Source: Bacillota bacterium (GTDB lineage: Bacteria > Vulcanimicrobiota > JAMDEM01). Taken from it: a DNA stretch of 5,152 bases. Shown piece after piece: positions 1-5,152 of this stretch; within the stretch, counting starts at the first letter, position 1; each line of letters opens with the position of its first letter. The translations under genes and the position numbers were made by a program. The DNA lies in NCBI GenBank assembly GCA_023486985.1, contig JAMDEM010000053.1, forward strand, positions 1-5,152, in the 5' to 3' direction. The notes under the pieces were generated by a model. The model was not told the DNA's origin. It was given only the letters and a program-made list of their open reading frames with translations, and ran no database searches.

Positions 1-1037
1 TCCTTTCAATTTATTCTTTTGCCATGGTAAGCCCGTCAGCCGTTAAAAAGTATAAAGACGATTTTACCTCTCATCCCTGCGGCACCGGACCGTTTAAGTT
101 TATCGAGTGGAGAGGCGGCGACCGGATTGTCCTTGAATCAAACAAAGATTATTGGGGCAGGACTGCATACCTTGACCGGATTATCTTTGAGACGGTTTCG
201 GATGCTGATGCAAGAGCCCGCAATCTGGAAAGAAACAGGATTGACGTAATGACGGGCTTGAGAAATGACGATATAGATGATTTCAAGAAAAATGACGACT
301 TGAAAATTCTGGAAAAATCAGGCTTTGCCGTTGTTTTTCTTGCCCTTAACAGGAAAGATGATTATCTGGGTTCAGCCAAGGTTAGAATTTCTCTTGCTTA
401 TGCAATTAACAAAAAGAGGCTTTTAAAATCAGAATTTAAAGAAAGAGCTTTGATTGCCAGGGGATTTCTTCCCCCGGGCGTTACCGGCTTTGCGCCTGAA
501 ATAAAATCACAGGAGTTCAGTCCTTCCAAAGCAAGAAAGTACATGGATAAAACAATTTTTTATGACGGTTTTGACCTTGAATTAATTTATCCCGACGACA
601 GCAGTCTTTGCTTCCCGGAACCTGAATATATCGCCAATTCTTTAAAAGACGATGTTGAATATCTTAAGATAAACCTGAAGCCGAAAGCTCTCGATAATGA
701 ATCCTTCTGGAAAAAAATTCTTGCCGGTGATTTCTCTGCCGCTCTTTTAGGCTTCTCTTCTCCTGATTCCGGCGGTGAAACAATGCTGGCTTTGATAAAC
801 AATATTTTTTATGAAGAAAAAAAATTCGAACTTTTACTGGTTAAAGCAAGGAATACAGAAGTTGAGGAAGAAAAAAAGAAATTATACAAGGATATGCAGA
901 AAGATATGGTAAAGGATTTGCAGATTATTCCTCTTTTTTATCCGAGATATTATATAGCGTATGGGAAAAAAATAAAAGGAATAAGGATTCTGCCCAACGG
1001 TATCTGCGTATTCAAAGATGCCTGGATTGAAAAGTAA
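1..1037 (+). CDS. Family 5 ABC transporter substrate-binding protein (oligopeptide/dipeptide type), 5'-truncated
   Basis: This is the C-terminal part of an extracytoplasmic solute-binding protein that captures peptides or similar solutes for an ABC importer (SBP_bac_5 family). The frame is open to the window edge: the first complete codon is at 3-5 and reads LSIYSFA before the Met at 24, so that Met is internal and the true start lies upstream. Counting from Met24 as residue 1, typical family landmarks are HPCGTGPFKFIEW (17-29), followed by a DYWG turn, VRISLAYAINKKRL (120-133), PPGVTGFAP (150-158), and a C-terminal stretch ending IIPLFYPRYYIAYGKKIKG that closes domain I. Any signal peptide or lipobox would be in the missing part. 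The gene ends in tandem stops TAATAA (1035-1040), 20 bp before the OPT gene, so the two are probably cotranscribed. The partner permease and ATPase genes are not in the window, and the substrate cannot be assigned; peptide binding is inferred from the family and neighbours. Confidence 0.9.
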   Translation, partial: LSIYSFAMVSPSAVKKYKDDFTSHPCGTGPFKFIEWRGGDRIVLESNKDYWGRTAYLDRIIFETVSDADARARNLERNRIDVMTGLRNDDIDDFKKNDDLKILEKSGFAVVFLALNRKDDYLGSAKVRISLAYAINKKRLLKSEFKERALIARGFLPPGVTGFAPEIKSQEFSPSKARKYMDKTIFYDGFDLELIYPDDSSLCFPEPEYIANSLKDDVEYLKINLKPKALDNESFWKKILAGDFSAALLGFSSPDSGGETMLALINNIFYEEKKFELLLVKARNTEVEEEKKKLYKDMQKDMVKDLQIIPLFYPRYYIAYGKKIKGIRILPNGICVFKDAWIEK

Positions 1038-1043
1038 TAAGCA

Positions 1044-1051
1044 AGAAGGAG
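1044..1051 (+). promoter_or_regulatory. Shine-Dalgarno site of the OPT transporter gene
   Basis: AGAAGGAG lies 6 nt upstream of the ATG at 1058. It supports that start and fills most of the 20-bp gap after the preceding gene, which leaves no room for a separate promoter there. Confidence 0.85.
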
Positions 1052-1057
1052 ATAAAG

Positions 1058-3043
1058 ATGGAAGAGCACAAAGGCTTGCCTGAGGGAGCATACGAAGGAA
1101 AAACCGGAGAAGAATACATACCTTATATCCCGGCTGAAAAAAATATACCGGAGCTTACAGCCACCTCAATAATAATGGGTATTATACAGGCGGCGATTTT
1201 CGGCATGGTTATGGCTTACCTGGGATTGAAAGTGGGCATGACGGTAAGCGCATCAATTCCAGCGGCTGTGATATCAATGGGAATCCTGAGAGGTCTTTTT
1301 AAAAGGGGCACCATACTTGAAAACAATATTGTGCAAACAATAGCTTCTGCCGGCGAGGCTGTGGCAGGCGGAATAATCTTTACAATTCCTGCCCTTTATA
1401 TCTGGAAAAATACACTGCATTGGGATATTGATATAAATTACCTGCAGATTCTGGCAATTACTCTTCTGGGCGGAGTTCTTGGAGTTTTATTCATGATACC
1501 CTTGAGAAAATACCTGATAATTAAGGAGCACGGAAAACTTCTTTATCCCGAAGGCACAGCCTGCGCCGAAGTTCTGGTTGCGGGAGATGTCGGCGGTTCC
1601 CCGGCAAAGCTTGTTTTTTCAGGAATTTTAATCAGCTCTGTATATAAGTTTTTGATGGGTGCCGTAAGGCTGTGGAAGGAAACAGTTGAATGGCCATTCT
1701 GGAAAGCCGAAAACGGAGTGGTTTCTGGAATAAAGAATCTTGTCTTGAAATTTGATTTGCTCCCCTCTCTTCTTGGAGTGGGCTTTATAATAGGGATTGA
1801 AGTTTCAGCGTATATGCTTGCCGGCGGGGTTCTTGCCTGGTTTGTAATTATACCGCTTATTTCATATATCGGGTCAAACCTGCCTAATGTTATACCGCCG
1901 GCCACTGTGCCGATAAGTTCAATGGGACCGGATCAAATCTGGAATAACTACATCAGGTATATCGGAGCAGGAGCAGTTGCTTTCGGCGGTATTGCAAGTC
2001 TTACCAAAGCAATGCCTACCATAATAAAATCTTTTCAGCTTGGCATTGCCGAGCTTCTTCACGGATTAAGAGGTACAAAGAGGGATGTTACCAGAACCGG
2101 CGATGATCTGCCCATGGCTGTTGTTGTTGCAGGTTCATTAGTTATTGCCGTAATAATAGGCGCCATCCCCCAGCTTCATGTTGGGTTAGTTGGTGCATTA
2201 ATGGTTGTGGTATTCGGATTCCTTTTTGCCACGGTATCTTCAAGAGTTGTGGGTATTGTGGGTTCGTCATCCAATCCCGTATCGGGCATGACGATAGGAA
2301 CTCTTCTTGTCACATGTCTGATTTTTTTAGCAGCAAAAATAACCGGCACCGCCGGAATGGTGGCAGCTTTATTTGTCGGCGCAATAGTTTGCGTTGGGAT
2401 AGGCATAGCGGGCGACACCTCCCAGGATTTAAAGACAGGCTTCCTGGTGGGTGCAACTCCAAAATACCAGCAGTATGGAATGATAATAGGAGTTCTTTCA
2501 TCATCGGCTCTTGTGGTATGGACGGTTTTAAAACTTTGCGATATTTACGGCATGCCTTCAAAAGAGCTTGTTGCTCCCCAGGCAAATCTCATGTCAATTA
2601 TCATTCCGGGAGTAATGCAGGGAAATATCCCGTGGACTCTTTTCTTTATAGGCGTTTTTGCGGCTTTGGTTTCAGAGCTGATGAAAGTGCCGGCTCTTCC
2701 TTTTGCCGTCGGTTTGTATCTGCCGCTTGAACTTAGCACCACGGTGATGGTCGGCGGAGTCGTAAGCTGGATGGTTCATAAGTTTAACTCCCCCGGGAAT
2801 TTAAAATCACTTCTGGAAAAAGGAATTTTAGTTGCATCAGGGCTGATTGCCGGTGATGCAATCATGGGGATTATTGTGGCAATTCTTGATTCAAAGAAAA
2901 TAGACCTTGGAGAGATGCTTAAAAATGCCACCGGATTTGGAGGTTCTTCGCACAATCTTCCGTCAGTGGCGGTATTTTTGCTGATGGTTGCATACCTGAT
3001 ATTCCATACCCAGAAGAAGAGTAATAATGAAAAAAGCTCCTAA
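1058..3043 (+). CDS. OPT-family oligopeptide transporter (bacterial type)
   Basis: This is a polytopic inner-membrane secondary transporter of the OPT superfamily, whose members import oligopeptides or metal-chelate complexes, generally driven by the proton gradient. At 661 aa it is full length for the bacterial branch. I count about 15-16 hydrophobic segments, beginning near residue 33 and ending near 650, with short polar tails. Family-typical blocks visible in order are GLKVGMTVSASIPAAV (56-71), ENNIVQTIASAGEAVAGG (88-105), YPEGTACAEVL (163-173), GSSSNPVSGMTIGTLL (402-417), GDTSQDLKTGFLVGATP (452-468) and GLYLPLELSTTVMVGG (552-567). A longer cytoplasmic-type loop with charged residues lies around 330-350. 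The ATG at 1058 follows a strong ribosome site. The 3' end overlaps the pqqD-like gene by 17 bp. A peptide substrate is favoured by the aminopeptidase downstream and the binding protein upstream, but a yellow-stripe-like metal-chelate substrate cannot be excluded. Confidence 0.95.
   Translation: MEEHKGLPEGAYEGKTGEEYIPYIPAEKNIPELTATSIIMGIIQAAIFGMVMAYLGLKVGMTVSASIPAAVISMGILRGLFKRGTILENNIVQTIASAGEAVAGGIIFTIPALYIWKNTLHWDIDINYLQILAITLLGGVLGVLFMIPLRKYLIIKEHGKLLYPEGTACAEVLVAGDVGGSPAKLVFSGILISSVYKFLMGAVRLWKETVEWPFWKAENGVVSGIKNLVLKFDLLPSLLGVGFIIGIEVSAYMLAGGVLAWFVIIPLISYIGSNLPNVIPPATVPISSMGPDQIWNNYIRYIGAGAVAFGGIASLTKAMPTIIKSFQLGIAELLHGLRGTKRDVTRTGDDLPMAVVVAGSLVIAVIIGAIPQLHVGLVGALMVVVFGFLFATVSSRVVGIVGSSSNPVSGMTIGTLLVTCLIFLAAKITGTAGMVAALFVGAIVCVGIGIAGDTSQDLKTGFLVGATPKYQQYGMIIGVLSSSALVVWTVLKLCDIYGMPSKELVAPQANLMSIIIPGVMQGNIPWTLFFIGVFAALVSELMKVPALPFAVGLYLPLELSTTVMVGGVVSWMVHKFNSPGNLKSLLEKGILVASGLIAGDAIMGIIVAILDSKKIDLGEMLKNATGFGGSSHNLPSVAVFLLMVAYLIFHTQKKSNNEKSS
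3012..3021 (+). promoter_or_regulatory. Weak Shine-Dalgarno site of the pqqD-like gene, inside the OPT gene
   Basis: The purine-rich AGAAGAAGAG lies 5 nt before the ATG at 3027, within the last codons of the OPT gene. The next in-frame ATG (3057) has only TA-rich sequence upstream, so 3027 is the better start. The weak site suggests reliance on translational coupling to the OPT gene. Confidence 0.5.
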
Positions 3044-3392
3044 AAACTTACTTTTAATGAAGCCAGTTATAAATAAGAATGTTAACTGGTATGAGAAAGA
3101 TTCAAGGGTTTATCTTGAAATAAGGCGGGAAGGCGCCATAGACAGGTTTGTGCAAAAGTATTTTAAGGTAAAAGATAAAACCACAGTGGAGCTTGATGTT
3201 CTTGGAAGCGGCGTATGGAAATTTTTAGACGGCAAAAGAAATGTTTTTGAAATTTCAAAGCTGGTGGATAATGAGTTTGGAGAAAAGGCAGCCCCTCTTG
3301 TTGAAAGGCTGGCAGCTTTTATCAGAGTTTTAAAAGATGCATCTATTATAAGATTGGAGGAAGAAAAAAATGGAAACTACACAGAAGGTTGA
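3027..3392 (+). CDS. PqqD-like (RRE-fold) small protein
   Basis: This 121-aa soluble protein has no signal peptide or membrane segment. Its second half matches the PqqD pattern: a beta-strand region, then LDVLGSGVWKFLDGKRNVFEI (about 57-77), then KLVDNEFG and a C-terminal helix with LVERLAAFIRVLKDASIIRL (91-110). In PQQ and RiPP pathways this winged-helix fold binds the leader of a precursor peptide and presents it to a radical-SAM enzyme. The N-terminal half is longer than classical PqqD (about 90 aa) and carries the strand-forming PVINKNVNWYEKDSRVYLEI, a form I recall from clostridial PqqD-family proteins. It starts inside the OPT gene (17-bp overlap) and its last 23 bp contain the start of the aminopeptidase gene, so it is probably translationally coupled to both. 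No radical-SAM gene or precursor peptide is seen nearby. Its function here is unknown; binding a peptide or part of the transporter is inference. An alternative start at Met11 (3057) lacks a ribosome site. Confidence 0.8.
   Translation: MKKAPKNLLLMKPVINKNVNWYEKDSRVYLEIRREGAIDRFVQKYFKVKDKTTVELDVLGSGVWKFLDGKRNVFEISKLVDNEFGEKAAPLVERLAAFIRVLKDASIIRLEEEKNGNYTEG
3356..3361 (+). promoter_or_regulatory. Shine-Dalgarno site of the aminopeptidase gene, inside the pqqD-like gene
   Basis: GGAGGA lies 8 nt before the ATG at 3370 and fixes that start even though it sits within the coding part of the preceding gene. A run of seven A (3364-3370) ends at the A of the start codon. Confidence 0.85.
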
Positions 3393-4344
3393 TCTGGCGG
3401 GAAGCGCGCTTATTGCTTTAACCCAGTGTCTCGGGGTGAAAGCAGGCGAGAAAGTTTTAATTATTACCGATGAGTTTAGAAGAAAAATCGGCTACACTTT
3501 GTGGGAAAAAGCAAAGGAGCTTGGAGCCGAGGCAATGATTATGGAGATAATTCCCAGGAAGAACCACGGCGAGGAGCCGCCGGAAGCAGTGGCTGAAGCC
3601 ATGAAGAGGGTTGATGTTTTTATTTGCCCGACAACTAAATCTCTTACTCATACCACGGCACGGGAAAACGCGAACAAAGCCGGCGCAAGAGGCGCCACCC
3701 TGCCCTCTGTTACTGAAGATATGATGATGAGAACATTAAGCGTTGATTATAACAAGGTTGCTGAAAGCAGCCTTAAATTTACAAAGTTGTTAAATGAGGG
3801 AAAAAAAGTCAGAGTTACCACCCCTGCCGGAACTGATATTACTTTTTCCATTGAAGGCAGGGATGGCGATCCTGATACCGGATTGTATCTGAAACCCGGG
3901 GAATTCGGCAATCTTCCCGCCGGTGAAGCCTATATTGCGCCTGTGGAAGAAACAGCCAACGGAGTTATTGTTGTGGACGGCGCCATGTCCGGCGGCGGAG
4001 GAATCATTGAGAAGGAGCATATCCGGATGAAAGTTGAGAAAGGATATGCGGTAAAGATTGAGGGCGGCAAGGCTGCATTAACATTGAATGAAACCCTCGA
4101 CAGCGTGGGACCTCTTGCAAGAAATATAGCGGAATTTGGAATAGGAACCAATTTTAAGGCAATAATTACCGGCAATATTCTGGAAGATGAGAAGGTAAGC
4201 GATACGGTGCATTTTGCCCTCGGCAATAATGCTCACTTCGGCGGCAAAGTGGATGTGCCTCTCCATCTTGACGGAATTCTTTTAAAGCCAACGGTTGAGA
4301 TTGACGGAAATGTCATCATAAAAGACGGCAAACATCTGATTTAG
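3370..4344 (+). CDS. M29-family metallo-aminopeptidase (AmpS/AmpT-like), short form
   Basis: This is a predicted cytoplasmic dinuclear-metal aminopeptidase that removes N-terminal amino acids from peptides (family M29, COG2309-like). At 324 aa it is shorter than the classical AmpS/AmpT enzymes (about 400-415 aa). It has no signal peptide. Candidate metal-site residues, by motif resemblance to the family, are E186 in LPAGEAYIAPVEE, E255 in NIAEFGIGTN, H281 in TVHFALGNNAHFGG, and H299/D301 in VPLHLDGI. The order fits M29, but the last two motifs lie closer together than in AmpS. The N-terminal domain (about 1-140) has alternating strands and helices beginning VKAGEKVLIITD. The glycine-rich DGAMSGGGGI (203-212) follows the first catalytic motif. 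The ATG at 3370 is supported by GGAGGA and overlaps the pqqD-like gene by 23 bp. In context it would hydrolyse peptides imported by the OPT transporter. M29 enzymes usually have broad specificity, so the exact substrate is unknown. Confidence 0.9.
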   Translation: METTQKVDLAGSALIALTQCLGVKAGEKVLIITDEFRRKIGYTLWEKAKELGAEAMIMEIIPRKNHGEEPPEAVAEAMKRVDVFICPTTKSLTHTTARENANKAGARGATLPSVTEDMMMRTLSVDYNKVAESSLKFTKLLNEGKKVRVTTPAGTDITFSIEGRDGDPDTGLYLKPGEFGNLPAGEAYIAPVEETANGVIVVDGAMSGGGGIIEKEHIRMKVEKGYAVKIEGGKAALTLNETLDSVGPLARNIAEFGIGTNFKAIITGNILEDEKVSDTVHFALGNNAHFGGKVDVPLHLDGILLKPTVEIDGNVIIKDGKHLI

Positions 4345-4391
4345 TAAAAACAATCCCCCCGCCCCCATGGGAAAAGGTATCTCATATATCT

Positions 4392-4414
4392 CCCTCGCCC
4401 CTCTGGGGAGAGGG
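4392..4414. repeat. GC-rich inverted repeat (REP-like hairpin or terminator-like element)
   Basis: The left arm CCCTCGCCCC (4392-4401) and right arm GGGGAGAGGG (4405-4414) pair in 9 of 10 positions (one G-A mismatch) around a TCT loop. No T-run follows; the sequence continues as TTGGGTTGAGGGG, so this is not a classic intrinsic terminator. Short palindromes of this CCCTC...GAGGG style followed by GGGT-rich tails recur as dispersed intergenic repeats in many bacterial genomes. Membership of such a family is inferred from resemblance only. The element could still attenuate transcription out of the upstream operon or protect its mRNA 3' end. Confidence 0.6.
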
Positions 4415-4427
4415 TTGGGTTGAGGGG
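4405..4427 (+). other. Putative G-quadruplex motif upstream of the NHL gene
   Basis: Four G-runs of at least three (4405-4408, 4412-4414, 4417-4419, 4424-4427) are separated by loops of 3, 2 and 4 nt. This meets the usual G3+N1-7 pattern on the sense strand, so the motif would be present in the mRNA. It ends 5 nt before the ribosome site AGGAG. The first two runs are also the right arm of the hairpin at 4392-4414, so the two structures exclude each other. Confidence 0.5.
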
Positions 4428-4432
4428 CTCGT

Positions 4433-4437
4433 AGGAG
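4433..4437 (+). promoter_or_regulatory. Shine-Dalgarno site of the NHL-repeat gene
   Basis: AGGAG lies 5 nt before the ATG at 4443 and fixes the start of the NHL gene, which is otherwise easy to miss because it has no stop codon in the window. Confidence 0.8.
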
Positions 4438-4442
4438 TTAAT

Positions 4443-5152
4443 ATGAGTAAAAACATAATTATCTGGCTCGCCCTTATAGCCGCTACCGCCCTCCTGGGTT
4501 TTGTGGTCTATGAAGTCACTTATACCGGTGATGCTCCGCCGGATTTTTATCTTTCCATTGGAGAAAGGGGCGCCAGTCCCGGAAAATTGCTGACGCCCAT
4601 GGGAGCGGCGGCTGATGCGGCAGGAAATATTTATGTGGCAGACAAAGGCAACAACAGAATTCAGAAGTTTTCCCCCACTGGGAAACTTATAACCCTCTGG
4701 GGCACCAGCGGCTCGGAAAAAAATCAGTTCAACAGCCCCATGCGCATTGCCATTGATGCGCAGGGAAATATTTATGTATCTGACAGCCTTAACTCACGGA
4801 TCCAGAAATTTAACAGCCAGGGTGCTTATATCGGAGAGATAGGCTCCGACGGTTCCGGTCTTGGCAACCTCCATCAGCAGATTGGGATATGCATAAGCCC
4901 TAACGGCTTTCTTTATGTTGCTGATACAGGCAATAACCGGATTGAGAAATTCACTCTTGACGGCAAATTTGTTTCTGCCTTCGGGCAGAAGGGTTCCGGC
5001 GTCGGAGAATTTGAAAGCCCCTGGGATGTTGCAGTGGACAGCATGGAAAATGTCTATGTGGCTGATACTTTTAATAACCGGGTACAGAAGTTTACTTTAA
5101 GAGGACAATTTGTCGGACTGTGGGGCACCAGCGGCCCGGAGAAAGGGCAGTT
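4443..5152 (+). CDS. NHL-repeat beta-propeller protein with N-terminal membrane anchor, 3'-truncated
   Basis: The frame from ATG 4443 stays open to the window end, giving 236 complete codons of a protein whose 3' part is missing. Residues 1-4 (MSKN) and the hydrophobic stretch 5-23 (IIIWLALIAATALLGFVVY) form a signal peptide or signal anchor. No lipobox Cys is seen, so an anchored, periplasm- or surface-facing propeller is likely. From about residue 36 there are NHL blades with the signature N-x-Y-V-[AS]-D-x-x-x-N-x-R-[IV]-[QE]-K-F. The signature Asp falls at 67, 114, 161 and 208, exactly 47 residues apart each time. Four signatures are visible; NHL propellers usually have six blades, so roughly two more would be expected downstream. 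Such propellers mostly act as binding scaffolds or, less often, as lyases; no catalytic residues can be assigned. It is preceded by AGGAG and a structured 98-bp gap, so it is probably a separate unit from the peptide operon. Confidence 0.9.
   Translation, partial: MSKNIIIWLALIAATALLGFVVYEVTYTGDAPPDFYLSIGERGASPGKLLTPMGAAADAAGNIYVADKGNNRIQKFSPTGKLITLWGTSGSEKNQFNSPMRIAIDAQGNIYVSDSLNSRIQKFNSQGAYIGEIGSDGSGLGNLHQQIGICISPNGFLYVADTGNNRIEKFTLDGKFVSAFGQKGSGVGEFESPWDVAVDSMENVYVADTFNNRVQKFTLRGQFVGLWGTSGPEKGQ
4590..5152 (+). repeat. In-frame tandem repeat, 141-bp period (NHL blades)
   Basis: The NHL blades repeat every 47 codons without insertion or deletion. Some conservation is kept at the DNA level: GGAAATATTTATGT occurs at 4623-4636 and 4764-4777 (141 bp apart), and TGGGGCACCAGCGGC at 4698-4712 and 5121-5135 (423 bp, three periods). 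The repeat probably continues beyond the window. Confidence 0.8.

Larger units (their letters stand above)
4345..4442. other. Structured intergenic region between the aminopeptidase and NHL genes
   Basis: This 98-bp region opens with TAAAAAC, then two C-runs (4355-4360 and 4362-4366), the palindrome CCCATGGG (4364-4371), a short AT-rich patch (about 4378-4390) and a GC-rich hairpin with a G-rich tail (4392-4427). The ribosome site of the NHL gene follows. The AT-rich patch TATCTCATATAT could hold a -10 element, but no convincing -35 box lies upstream, so no promoter is called. There is no open reading frame or tRNA-like structure. Confidence 0.7.

Noticed and set aside
24..26. ATG at 24 as the start of the substrate-binding protein
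   Set aside because: The reading frame continues to the window edge with family-like sequence before it (LSIYSFA), and there is no ribosome site upstream; it is an internal Met.
817..824. Run of eight A in the substrate-binding protein gene as a programmed slippage site
   Set aside because: The main frame continues normally through it and alternative frames offer no meaningful product; A-runs are common in Lys codons here.
882..1091. Minus-strand open frame crossing the gap between the first two genes
   Set aside because: It overlaps two well-supported + strand genes, has no recognisable motifs and no ribosome site; it is a shadow frame.
1543..1905. 120-aa minus-strand open frame inside the OPT gene
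   Set aside because: It is fully antisense to conserved OPT motifs, with composition expected of a complement of membrane-protein codons.
2314..2730. 138-aa + strand open frame inside the OPT gene
   Set aside because: It is rich in Arg, Ser, Cys and Gly, typical of an out-of-frame read of a membrane protein; the OPT frame continues intact through it, so there is no frameshift.
3057..3059. Alternative start (Met11) for the pqqD-like gene, which would remove the overlap with OPT
   Set aside because: The upstream sequence is TA-rich with no purine-rich ribosome site, while the ATG at 3027 has AGAAGAAGAG at suitable spacing. It is not fully excluded.
4375..4392. Sigma-70 promoter for the NHL gene in the AT-rich patch
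   Set aside because: A TATCTCATATAT stretch could act as a -10, but the region about 17 bp upstream is C-rich with no TTGACA-like box.
4392..4414. Classic Rho-independent terminator
   Set aside because: The GC-rich stem is good, but no T-tract follows; the sequence continues G-rich.
4915..5100. 61-aa + strand open frame near the window end
   Set aside because: It is an out-of-frame read within the NHL-repeat gene that runs from 4443 to the end.

Overview
The window is a stretch of bacterial chromosome, coded entirely on the + strand, devoted mainly to peptide uptake and breakdown. Base composition is mid-range by eye, and Shine-Dalgarno sites are AG-rich and strong. The proteins resemble those of anaerobic, amino-acid or peptide-using bacteria: a bacterial-type OPT transporter and a PqqD-like protein of the sort I associate with Clostridia and other anaerobes. 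The species cannot be named from this sequence. No tRNA, rRNA, transposase, phage gene or CRISPR array is visible.

Layout. (1) Positions 1-1037 hold the C-terminal part of a family 5 (oligopeptide/dipeptide type) ABC-transporter substrate-binding protein; its 5' end lies outside the window. (2) After a 20-bp gap, 1058-3043 encodes a complete OPT-family transporter of 661 aa with about 15-16 membrane segments. (3) Positions 3027-3392 encode a 121-aa PqqD-like protein, a fold of the RiPP-recognition-element type, which starts 17 bp inside the OPT gene. (4) Positions 3370-4344 encode a short (324 aa) M29-family metallo-aminopeptidase, which starts 23 bp inside the pqqD-like gene. (5) A 98-bp intergenic region (4345-4442) carries C-runs, a GC-rich hairpin and a four-run G-quadruplex motif. 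(6) From 4443 to the end of the window there is the 5' part of an NHL-repeat beta-propeller protein with an N-terminal membrane anchor or signal. It remains open at the window end.

How the genes fit together. The tight spacing and double overlap make the substrate-binding protein, OPT, PqqD-like and M29 genes a probable operon. A plausible reading is that peptides, or peptide-metal chelates, enter through OPT and are trimmed by the cytoplasmic aminopeptidase. The small PqqD-like protein may bind a peptide or the transporter, but its role is unknown. No radical-SAM enzyme, RiPP precursor or PQQ gene is present in the window, so the PqqD-like protein is an orphan here. This OPT / PqqD-like / aminopeptidase cassette is the most interesting feature. 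The NHL gene is probably a separate unit, set off by the structured intergenic region.
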